29,650 bases of DNA from Dunaliella salina (Eukaryota; Chlorophyta; Chlorophyceae; Chlamydomonadales; Dunaliellaceae). This document shows positions 21,821 to 29,650 of this stretch, in pieces (position 1 is the first letter of the stretch; the number at the start of each line of letters is the position of its first letter). Where the stretch lies: assembly GCA_002284615.2 (NCBI GenBank), contig MU070124.1:23200-52849 (forward strand), in the 5' to 3' direction. The notes beneath the pieces are model-generated. The model had not been told where the DNA came from and did no database searches. It was given only the letters and a program-made list of their open reading frames with translations. Position numbers and translations under genes: made by a program.

Positions 21821-23766
21821 AATGAAGAGAGGTTATGCAGCCACAAAGCAAGCACTGTAATCCATTCTTACACCAGCAGCAGTCTTGTATCGTGAACGCC
21901 AACCAGTTCATGACAGGAACCAGGACTCTTCAGCAGCCTGTGCCAACGCATGCATGCGGTCACAGGAACGTCAATGAAGACACACTAAGCAGCCACAGAA
22001 ACAAGGACTTGCCTGCAGCCTGTTCAAAGCCATGCATGCGATCACAGAAACGTCAAAGAAGACACACCATGCAGCCACACAAAAAAAAGGACTCATCAGC
22101 CTGCGCAAGGCCATGCATGTGGTTGCAGACTTATCAATGATGAGAAGCCATGCAGCCACAAAGCAAGCACTATAATCCATTGTGAGACCAGCAGCACTTT
22201 GGAACCATGACGGCCATCCGGTTCATGGTAAGGAACCAGTACTCTTCAGCAGCCTGTGCCGGCACATGCATGCAGTCAGAAGAACGGCAATGGAGAGGCG
22301 CCATGCAGCCACGAAAGCATGAATTCCGCAGCAGCCTGTGCTGACACATGCATGCAGTTACAGAAACGGCAATGAAGAGGCGCCACGCAGCCACAAAAGC
22401 ATGAATTCCGCAGCAGCCTGTGCCGGCACATGCATGCAGTCACAGAAACGGCAATGAAGAGGCGCCATGCAGCCACGATAGCGTGAATTCCGCAGCAGCC
22501 TGTGCCGGCACATGCATGCAGTCACAGAAACGGCAATGGAGAGGCGCCATGCAGCCACGATAGCGTGAATTCCGCAGCAGCCTGTGCCGGCACATGCATG
22601 CAGTCACAGAAACGGCAATGAAGAGGCGCCACGCAGCCACGAAAGCATGAATTCCGCAGCAGCCTGTGCCGGCACATGCATGCAGTCACANAAACGGCAA
22701 TGNAGAGGCGCCATGCAGCCACGAAAGCATGAATTCCGCAGCAGCCTGTGCCGGCACATGCATGCAGTCACAAACACGGCAATGGAGAGGCACCATGCAG
22801 CCACGAAAGCGTGAATTCCGCAGCAGCCTGTGCCAACACATGCATGAAGTCACAAACACGTCAATGAAGAGGCGCCATGCAGCCACGGAGGAATGAGATC
22901 TGGCAGCCTGTACTAACACATGCATGCGGTCACCAAAGCATCAATGGAGACAAGTCTGCAGCCACCAAAACAGGGCCGTTCAGCCTGTGCAACACCATGC
23001 GTTCTGTAGCTGGACTGTCACACAGTACAAGCTGTATAGCCACATAAAAAACAGCTCCTTGGCAGCCTCTGCAGACCAATGGATGCGGTCACAGGGACGT
23101 CCAGGGAAGCCGCAGAAACGCAGTTGCAGAGATGAGGATCTCCCCCTGCAGCCTGTGTTTAGCAGACTCGGAAAACAAGCGACCAATGGAGCTTGTAAGA
23201 ACTATATTAGGCAAGCAGCCACTGCCCTGCTATGCCGCCCACTTTGTTGCCCAGCTTTATCACGGCAACCGCTTCTCCTACAATGAGCAAGGCAGCGCAA
23301 AACGCAAGCATCCACCCACCTGGGCTGCCTGCTTCGCCTTGCGCTCTTCCATTTGCGCTAGCTGCGTGGCCAACACTGCCTGCCTCTCCGTCTTGCTCAT
23401 GCCCTTGTAGTGGTCCTTGCGCACCCTGCACTCATGCGTTTTTGTGTGCAAGTGAGCCTGAAACACCAGCAGCAAGGCAGCAGCACTGCCTGCCTTTCCG
23501 TCTCACTCAAGCCCTTGCAGTGGTCCTTGTGCACCCTGCATTCAAATTTTTCCTTCTTTGTTTGCAAAAAAGCCCAAGATTCACCAGCAGCATGGCAGCA
23601 GCACTGCCTGCCTCTCCGCCTCGCCCATGCCCTTGTAGTGGTCCTTGCGCACCCTGCAAGCCAATGCATATTTGCACATTTGCCTGAGACATCGGTAGCA
23701 TAGAAAGCATTGTGTCTTCCCGTCCAAATTGTGCAATGTTGTTGACCCTTATGCACCCTCCATGCC

Positions 23767-23829
<63 letters not shown>

Positions 23830-26800
23830 TCTGGTGGCATTTGCATGTAGCTTGTTGCTAGAATAACGAGCAATTGAATTATTCGAAAGTACCACAGTTG
23901 GGCATCAGTGCAAAGAACTGATCGTGTTCACACTGCTTACAACAATGATGATATGGACAGGGCAGCCATAGAGTGACCCTCGACCACGATCAATTCTACA
24001 TGCTTACCATAGTGCAGATAGCTTTTCAGCCACTATTGACCCTTTGCTGCTTGCCGCAGCGATGACATGGCAGAGGCAGCCATTTGGTGATCCACACTCA
24101 CAATTGATCTTATGTTGCTCACTACAGCCTGGACAAAACACAGATGCAGCAATGGAATAATCCGCTGACACAATTATCCGCCATTACTTGCCGCAGGGAT
24201 GACATGGCAGAGGCAGCCATTTGGTGATCCACACTCACAATTGATCCTATGTTGCTCACTACAGCCCGGACAAAGCACAGATGCAGCAATGGAATAATCC
24301 GCAGACACAATGATCCGTCATTACTTGCCGCAGGGATGACATGGCAGAGGTAGCCATTTGGTGATCCACACTCACAATTGATCTTATGTTGCTACAGCCT
24401 GGACTGCAGACACAATTATCCGTCATTACTTACCGCAGGGATGACATGGCAGAGGCAGCCATTTGGTGATCCACACTCACAATTGATCTTATGTTGCTTA
24501 CTACAGCCTGGACCGCAGACACAATGATCCGTCATTACTTACCGCAGGGATGACATGGCAGAGGTAGCCATTTGGTGATCCACACTCGCAATTGATCTTA
24601 TGTTGCTTACTACAGCCTGGACCGCAGGCACAATGATCCGCCATTACTTACCGCAGGGATGACATGGCAGAGGCAGCCATGGAGGGGTCCTCAGTCATCA
24701 TGGGAGAGTTCAGAGTGGCATCCATCTCTGCAAGGTTGGCTGACAGAATGGCAGCCTGCAACGAGCGACAGTGGCAATGGTAATGGCTGAGGGCAGGGCA
24801 AATGCAAGGTTATGAGTTGAACATGGCGTCCATCTCTGCAAGGTTGGCCGACAGAATGGCAGCCTGCAACGAGCGACAGTGGCAATGGTAATGGCTGAGG
24901 GCAGGGCAAATGCAAGGTTGTGAGTTGAACATGACGTCCATCTCTGCAAAGTTGGCTGACAGAATGGCAGCCTGCAACGAGCGACAGTGGCAATGGCTGA
25001 GGGCAGAGCAAAGACAAGGTTGTGAGAGGGACACAGCCACAACCTCTGTGAGGTTGGCTGACAGAATGGCAGCCTGCAAGGANCAACAGAGGCAATGGCT
25101 GAGGGCAAAGCAAAGACAAAGTCGTGAGAGGAACACAGACACAACCTCTGTGAGGTTGGCTGACAGAATGGCAGCCTGCAAGGACCAACAGAGGCAATGG
25201 CTGAGGGCAAAGCAAAGACAAAGTCGTGAGAGGAACACATCCACAATCTCTGTGAGGTTGGCAGACAGAATGGCAGCCTGCAAGGACCAACAGAGGCAAT
25301 GGCTGAGGGCAAAGCAAAGACAAAGTTGTGAGAGGAACACAGCCACACTCTCTGTGAGGTTGGCTGACAGAATGGCAGCCTGCAAGGACCAACAGAGGCA
25401 ATGGCTGAGGGCAAAGCAAAGACAAAGTTGTGAGAGGAACACAGCCACAATATCTGTGAGGTTGGCTGACAGAATGGCAGCCTGCAAGGACCAACAGAGG
25501 CAATGGCTGAGGGCAAAGCACAGACAAAGTCGTGAGAGGAACACAGCCACCATCTCTGTGAGGTTGGCTGACAGAGTGGCAGCCTGCAAGCACCAACAGG
25601 GGTAATGGCTGAGGGCAGGGCCAATGCAAGGTTGTGAGTTGAGTGTGACGTCGATCTCTTCAAGGTTGGCTGGCAGATTGGCAGCTTGCGAGGACTGGAG
25701 GTGGCTGAGAGCAGAGCAAGTACAAAGCTGTGAGTTGAGCATGGCCTCCCATCTCTGCAAGCTTGGCTGACAGAGTAGCGGCCTGCAGGACCGGGAGTGG
25801 CCATGGCAACGGCTGAGGGCAGGGCAAATACAAGGTTGTGAGTGGTACACAGCCACAAGCTCTGTGAGGTTGGCTGACAGAATGGCAGCCTGCAAGGACC
25901 AACAGGGGTAATGGCTGAGGGCAGGGCCAATGCAAGGTTGTGAGTTGAGTGTGACGTTGATCTCTTCAAGGTTGGCTGGCACATTGGCAGCTTGCGGGGA
26001 CAGGAGGTGGCGGAGAGCAGAGCAAGTACAAAGTTGCAAGTTGAGCATGGCCTCCCATCTCTGAAAGGTTGGTTAACAGAGTAGCAGCCTGCAAGGACCG
26101 GGAGTGGCCATGGCAACGGCTGGGGGACAGTGTAAGTAATGGCTGTGTGTTAAGGGTGGCCTTGATGTCTGCAAAATAGGCAGATAGAATGGCAGCCTGC
26201 AAGGACAAGGCAATGGCAGTAGCAATGGCTGAGGGCAGGGCAAATACAAGGTTGTGAGTGGTACAAAGCCACGACCTCTGAGGGGTAAGCTGACAGAATG
26301 GTAGCCTGCCAGGACGGGCAGTGGCTGTGGCAATGGCTGAGGGTCGGGCAAACACACAAGGTTGTGAGTTGAGTGTGGCCTCTATCTTTGCAAGGCTGGC
26401 TGACAGAATGGCAGCCTGCAAGGACCGGTTGTGGCAATGGCAGAGGGCAGGACAAATAGAAGGGTTGTGAGTTGAATTGTTGCGGTCATCTCTGCAATGT
26501 TGGCTCACAGAATGGCAGCCTGCAAGGACTGGCAATGGCAATGGCAATGGCAATGCAGACGAGCATGGAAAAGACGATCCACGTTCCATTCCAACAAGGT
26601 GATTTCGCACTCACAGCATGCCAATTGCTGATGGGGTGTTACTCATGCGTCTCATATTCCATCCATTCCATCTTAATTTCAGATTCCCAGCATCCTCTGC
26701 CTCACCGTATGCTCGTTGTCTGCTCCCCCAACATTGAATGCTGATTACGCTACAAAGCGAATCCACTCTTTTGTAGACCTCGTTCAGCCTCCTGTGCTCC

Positions 26801-28019
26801 ATGTGCTTGTTGATGTCCGCTACGATTATGTTGATTTCCAACCACGTTCCAAGGCACACCCACCCTTTCTTGGAGTTCGTTCAGCCTCCTCTGTTCTGCC
26901 ATGTGCTTGTTGATGTCTGCCGTGCCGACATTGATTTCTCGCCGTACGGCCGCCTCCTCTGACTGGGCTTGCATTTGCAGCCAGTCCTGTGTGAGTATTA
27001 AGGAGAGCAGCAGCACAAATGTGGATTTGTGGTCACAGAACACATCAGAAAAGGTTCTTGCCGCGTAGATGCCTTCAGAGAAAGGACTAGCACAGCTTGC
27101 CTTTTTTGGCTCAGTCTCCTCAGAATGACTGAGATTGGACAGGCCCAGCTCATTCTCCTGGCCTCCGATCAACATGGCCACCTTGAGGCCACATATCACT
27201 CTCTTTATTTTGGTGATAAGTGCAAAGACCTGACATCCTGCATCTTCATAAACAGAAAATCAGGTCAAAAATGGACTGTTTCAGCACTACTTGTACGGAC
27301 TCCATATCAATAAAAATCGTCCCATTCGGTGTCGTGTGTGACAAGGTATGGTGATTTGGTGGTCAAAAGGTTAGGTCCACATCGCAGCTGATTAGGCATG
27401 TCCTCCATAACAGGCTGTTTTCATACGTAAGTGCAACAGAGGCCGAACTGAAAACTATTATCATGAAGGGAGACCGAGGCGGGGTGATGCAAGAAATTGA
27501 AAACTTTTTGCTTCAGATATTTATCCACTTGGATATGCCACAAGCATTGGCCTTTCACTTGCTACCATCAATTTACAGTATACCCAGCAGAATTGGACTT
27601 ACTGCGCAGCCCCACAAAATTGATTAGTTTTGCAACTAAGCATCAACAGCGCAGCCAAAAAAATTGTTCTTTCACATCGGCATAGGGGCAATATCGACGA
27701 TTTTTACCCCCTCAATGTCCGAAATGGTGATTGACACAACTGTGCATCCTTGCAAGAAACATTTATTTTATGTGCATGCAATCACCACGCAGGGCAAAAA
27801 ACGATATTTATTGGGGTGATACAAATTTTGCACGGCACAGTTTAAACTTGGGACCTGTTTGCAACAGGCACTCCTGCTTACCTGATACCGCGTCAGCTCA
27901 GCAAATGCCTGCTCCGCTTCATGCTGAGCAGCCCTCACAGCTGCCTTCTGGGCAGCCTGCTCCTCCCACCACGCCTTGCTCTGCTCTAGCTGCATCTGCT
28001 TCCGGCTGCCAGCCTGCAC

Positions 28020-28104
<85 letters not shown>

Positions 28105-29570
28105 TCCCAAATATCTCATCCCAGTACTAGACGTGCTGAAGAGGATTCATTCACTTTCTTGACTAAAAGTAGGTAGAAACAGAAGAACAGGAAGAATGGA
28201 TCTAAGACATCCCTATGTCCTCTTGAATCGCAATCTTTGGCCCTCCACAAACAGGCCACATGGTCAGGTAGGCTCCTTGGAGCAAAACAAAGCATGACAA
28301 TTCTTTTCAGGAGACCTAAACGAAATTATCCAGCCTCGGGTTTGCGTAAATGGGTCAGATGGTTCATGCATCTCACCGAGAGGTCCTCTCCATCAAAACG
28401 CTGCATGGATGAGGGGCCTAATCGAGGGTCATCATCTCCCAGCCGTGCAGGCTCATCTATAACCTTGGCATCGGGCCTGTTCAGGTCCCACTCACGGCGT
28501 GTGTTCTTGACCTGTGCGTATGAAACACGCAGGCATGGAAGGTTCAGTCCTCATGGATAAAAAGAAAGGAGCCATCAGTCAAGACGCTGCTAGGATTAAA
28601 CTTTTAGTAAAAGAAGAAAGAAGGTGTTGTCACTCCACAGAAAATTAAGAGGACATCAAGCAGGGACGCATGGGGCCAAGACCAGCGCCAAGACCAACCA
28701 AGCAGGCAGGCACTGGCGCTGTTCTGGACCAGCCAAGCAGGGACGCACGGGGCCAAGATTAGCGCCGAGATCAGCCAAGCAGGCGGGCACGGACGGTTTA
28801 CAAGGCTTACAAGTAAGGTGCCACTGTCAAAATGCATGGCTGCTAGGCAGACAAACTCTAAGTAAGAGTCTAAGAAGAACAAAAAGTGTTGTTGCTACAC
28901 AGAAATTTAAGAGGGTTTCTATGAAGCAGGCGGGCATGGCGACGTTCTGGACCAGCCAAGCAGGCAGGCATGGAAGGTTAAGGCATGGAAGGATTACAAA
29001 AAAGGAGCCATGATGGCACCAGTCAAAATGCAAGACTGCTACTGGCAGTGCCAGGCTCAAATACGAGAGTGTTGTTGTTGCTGCACAGGAAATTAAGAGA
29101 ACGTGAAGCAGGCAGGCATGGCGCCAAGACCAGCGCTAAGACTGACCAAGCAGACAGGTATTCAACGCACCATCAAGATATGGTGCACTCATCTGCTGAC
29201 ATCCACAGCAAGTGTCGCAATTTATTCATCGTCAGTTTCAAATTAGACAGATCGATCCACAGCAAAACTTTCAAAAACATCCTTCAGGAAGGGGAAGCAA
29301 GCCTCCACTCCAATCCCATGACGATCAGAAAAGTTCATAATTTTCTGTGCACACCTTGCCGTGAGGCAATCAGTGATCATATTTTACAATCATTATTGTG
29401 CAAGTAAGCATGGCATGTGGGAAACCAACGCTCGCCAGAGTGCATGCCCTACCTGGTTCGTTAAATGGAAGTCTCGGATACCCTTTGCAATGTCCCTCTT
29501 CATCGTGTCTGCAGCTTGCTGCTGAATCTGAAGCTGGTCATCCCAATAATTGGCCAGCTGAGCAAAAGCT
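16611..29570 (-). CDS. RIB43A: RIB43A-like ciliary microtubule protein (partial, eight exons)
   Basis: Exons in transcript order: A 29570-29453, B 28511-28377, C 28013-27882, D 26986-26864, E 24755-24652, F 23425-23320, G 21035-20922, terminal 16724-16611 (TAA). All have AG acceptors and GT donors, and every join keeps frame (E to F splits one Arg codon), giving ~314 residues. Family landmarks run in order: FHLTNQ then RREWDLNRPDA, PARLGDDDPRLGPSSMQRFDG, GEDLS, a WWEEQ coiled coil, NSPMMTEDPSMAASAMSS, VRKDHYKGMSKTERQ, and the C-terminal EFFSQFGTSHR. RIB43A proteins (~370 residues) lie inside ciliary doublet microtubules. The first ~60 residues should lie beyond the right edge. A short exon between G and the terminal exon may be missing, as the usual N-x-x-(L/M)-A segment is not seen. 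The gene implies a flagellated organism. Exons are small (104-135 nt) and introns large (363-4197 nt), filled with arrays. Confidence 0.92.
16780..16950. repeat. Duplicated acceptor-side sequence upstream of the terminal RIB43A exon
   Basis: On the - strand, 16940-16890 reads CCTGATTGACTACAG then GTCCTGCAGGGGCAG. This mirrors the true terminal-exon junction at 16738-16710 (CCTGATCGACTGCAG then GTCCTCAAGAGGCAG). A second duplicated piece, TCCAG then AATTTTGCTACAACC, occurs at 16862-16843 and again at 16811-16790, separated by two CCCTAAA units. Confidence 0.65.
17005..17228. repeat. Minisatellite derived from a LINE 3' terminus
   Basis: GGTCACATGGCTGTACCTGC, GGTCACATACCTGCCTGCGG and GGTCACATACTACTATCATA pieces alternate, making a ~115-nt higher-order unit repeated almost twice. 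On the - strand the block starts GCTAAGCTGCTACCGCAGGC and ends GGTACAGCCATGTGACCC followed by TTTCC units (17006-17030). It matches the 3' terminus of LINE A at 3990-4045, so an inserted tail has expanded locally. Confidence 0.75.
17470..18010. repeat. Minisatellite of 17-18 nt units with an interspersed spacer
   Basis: The core is CAGACATGGAATG followed by AAAG, CCAG or GAG. A second element, CAAATCAGAAAG, is inserted at irregular intervals, giving a higher-order pattern repeated about ten times. The long ORFs here on both strands are products of the repeat. The right edge (18001-18030) joins CAAATCCTGGAAGATAAACC, which resembles the 16843-16865 acceptor-side duplicate. Confidence 0.9.
18011..19640. 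other. Intron interior of RIB43A, no gene recognised
   Basis: This part of the 4.2 kb intron between exon G and the terminal exon has several open frames of 60-106 codons on both strands, but none carries a motif I recognise. Confidence 0.35.
19661..20005 (-). other. ORF with a possible zinc-finger remnant
   Basis: The 114-codon frame has KSCALKCKGYMSLVGPANPL followed by QVIKQHSMTCKK. The C-x3-C...H-x4-C spacing is reminiscent of BED-like transposase fingers. The rest is Ser/Pro/Gly-rich and unremarkable. It is probably a transposon relic in the RIB43A intron. This is a weak call. Confidence 0.25.
20058..20105 (+). mobile_element. LINE-like 3' tail with TTGTAACC units
   Basis: An inverted repeat (CAGTCA TTTTGACTG) is followed by two TTGTAACC units, the arrangement seen at the LINE termini near 10735 and 15935. 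Only the terminus is recognisable, so this may be a short element or a decayed insertion. Confidence 0.45.
20395..20530. repeat. (ATC)n microsatellite, duplicated block
   Basis: ATC/ATT trinucleotide runs occur as two copies of a block that ends CACTATGATCATNATCGG then TACCCTG. The His/Tyr-rich + strand ORF is a by-product. Confidence 0.9.
20600..20921. repeat. Array built from the exon G 3' end plus donor
   Basis: Immediately downstream of exon G (transcript sense), three further copies of its end are present. On the - strand each reads approximately AGCAAGCAGCAAAGGCTGC and AGAG then GTAGG. They are centred near 20800, 20712 and, more diverged, 20625. Exon G itself reads CAGCAAGCAGTAAAGGCTGC and AGAG then GTAGGC. 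The unit is about 90-120 nt. Confidence 0.8.
21060..22960. repeat. Array built from the exon G acceptor side (82-nt units in part)
   Basis: The intron upstream of exon G is a long tandem array. From 22245 to 22910 it has eight copies of an exact 82-nt unit (start-to-start 82), each with GCACAG then GCTGCTGCGGAATTC on the - strand. More diverged units fill 21060-22240 and 22910-23120. Copies near 21930 and 22240 read GCTGCTGAAGAGT after the AG, identical to the start of exon G. Ns lie at 22691 and 22703. Confidence 0.85.
21691..21820. repeat. (GT)n microsatellite in the F-G intron
   Basis: About 65 GT units with one N (21776) and two GGTG interruptions. It reads (CA)n on the transcribed sense of RIB43A and lies within the acceptor-derived array upstream of exon G. 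Confidence 0.97.
23465..23680. repeat. Two extra copies of the exon F acceptor and 5' end
   Basis: On the - strand, TGCAG then GGTGCRCAAGGACCACT, continuing to GGAGAGGCAGGCAGTG, occurs at about 23660-23600 and 23545-23485, before the true exon F at 23425. Each copy covers roughly the first 60 nt of the exon and its acceptor. The unit is about 115 nt. Confidence 0.85.
23771..23827. repeat. (GT)n microsatellite in the E-F intron
   Basis: A GT tract that reads (CA)n on the transcribed strand of RIB43A. It lies about 350 nt upstream (in transcript sense) of exon F. Confidence 0.97.
24045..24650. repeat. Array built from the exon E 3' end plus donor
   Basis: Five further copies of the exon E end (on the - strand ATGGCTGCCTCTGCCATGTC and ATCCCTGCG) start at about 24552, 24443, 24338, 24201 and 24064, with ~105-137 nt periods. 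Copies near exon E are followed by GTAAGTAA, as in the true donor. The three distal ones have GCAAG instead. The filler includes a CATTGTGTCTGCGG stretch common to most units. Confidence 0.85.
24768..26545. repeat. Array built from the exon E acceptor and 5' half (~17 extra copies)
   Basis: On the - strand each unit reads YTTGCAG then GCTGCCATTCTGTCAGCC and AACCT, the acceptor and start of exon E, followed by CTGCCCTCAGCCATTGCC-type filler. Measured starts between 24751 and 25681 are spaced 108, 108, then 102 repeatedly. Copies continue to about 26507 with more divergence. This array fills nearly all of the 2.1 kb D-E intron. One N is at 25083. Confidence 0.9.
26765..26856. repeat. Partial duplicate of exon D 3' end
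   Basis: Just past the donor of exon D, the - strand repeats GACATCAACAAGCACATGG and AGGAGGCTGAACGA, nearly identical to the last ~55 nt of exon D, then diverges at the copy of the donor (AAAAGAGTGGAT). It looks like a pseudo-exon end. Confidence 0.8.
26987..27881. other. RIB43A intron C-D, no other feature seen
   Basis: An 895-nt intron with donor GTAAGC and an acceptor ending ACACAG. Unlike its neighbours it has no evident array, and no retroelement is recognised in it. Confidence 0.5.
28023..28101. repeat. (GT)n microsatellite abutting the exon C acceptor
   Basis: About 39 GT units, (CA)n on the transcript. The tract ends only ~10 nt before the first base of exon C, so the usual pyrimidine tract of the 3' splice site is replaced by CA repeat plus TTGGTGCAG. 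Confidence 0.97.
28530..29165. repeat. ~230-nt tandem repeat in the A-B intron
   Basis: About three diverged copies share the blocks GTTGTTG, CACAGAAAWTTAAGAG, AAGCAGGCRGGCATGG, GTTCTGGACCAGCCAAGCAG and AAGGAGCCAT, then CAGTCAAAATGCA. GCAGGCAGGCA is also repeated within units. No exon junction copy was recognised in it. Confidence 0.75.
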
Positions 29571-29575
29571 CTGGA

Positions 29576-29578
<3 letters not shown>

Positions 29579-29650
<72 letters not shown>
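29579..29650. repeat. (GT)n microsatellite at the window edge, abutting the exon A acceptor
   Basis: GT tract to the end of the window, (CA)n on the transcript of RIB43A. Only CGTCTCCAG separates it from exon A. The rest of the gene lies beyond it. Confidence 0.97.

Noticed and set aside
21366..21911. His-Thr and Cys-Val repeat ORFs around the GT tracts (also at 23397-23873 and 27731-28162)
   Set aside because: Translations of dinucleotide repeats.
24691..26610. Long - strand ORFs of 312-468 codons and a + strand ORF of 231 codons
   Set aside because: Products of the 102/108-nt junction array. Only the exon E part (24755-24652) is taken as coding.
1..29650. CRISPR-like or prokaryotic defence system
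   Set aside because: The repeats are tandem without unique spacers, genes have introns, and no Cas-like protein is present. The arrays are eukaryotic minisatellites.

Overview
This is a eukaryotic nuclear window, very repeat-rich and bounded at both ends by CA/GT microsatellites. The best guess is a flagellated green alga. Three things point that way: GT-AG introns with phase-consistent joins, a ciliary RIB43A gene, and many degraded non-LTR retrotransposons. Some of these retrotransposons carry RNase H and a restriction-like (PD-(D/E)XK) nuclease, as in the dual-endonuclease LINEs described from Chlamydomonas. No species can be named from the sequence alone.

Two host genes are supported, and they converge on the middle of the window. 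(1) On the + strand, about 297-2068, four exons join in phase into a Stealth-family sugar-1-phosphate transferase of about 362 residues. (2) On the - strand, from 29570 down to 16611, eight small exons join in phase into the last ~314 residues of a RIB43A protein, a component of ciliary doublet microtubules. Its N-terminal ~60 residues lie beyond the right edge. One short extra exon may be missing between 20922 and 16724.

Layout: 1-58 (CA)n; 297-2068 Stealth gene; 2440-2745 short tandem repeat; about 2840-16145 a graveyard of nested, truncated LINEs on both strands. That graveyard holds APE, RT, zinc-knuckle, RNase H and restriction-like nuclease fragments, a PHD-finger ORF and a 1.6 kb hexanucleotide array. 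From 16611 to 29650 comes the RIB43A gene, whose introns total about 12 kb and consist largely of tandem arrays.

The most interesting observation is in those introns. The arrays flanking the RIB43A exons are built from copies of the exon-intron junctions themselves. Upstream arrays repeat the acceptor plus the first bases of the following exon. Downstream arrays repeat the last bases of the preceding exon plus its donor. This is seen at exons D, E, F, G and the terminal exon, with E and G flanked on both sides. The main exon-E array has units of 102 or 108 bp where measured. It stays in frame with exon E until a single TAA, so it offers up to about 17 decoy acceptors. CA tracts also lie on the sense strand throughout the gene and abut two acceptors. 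The window contains no bacterial-type operon, CRISPR array or recognisable RNA gene.
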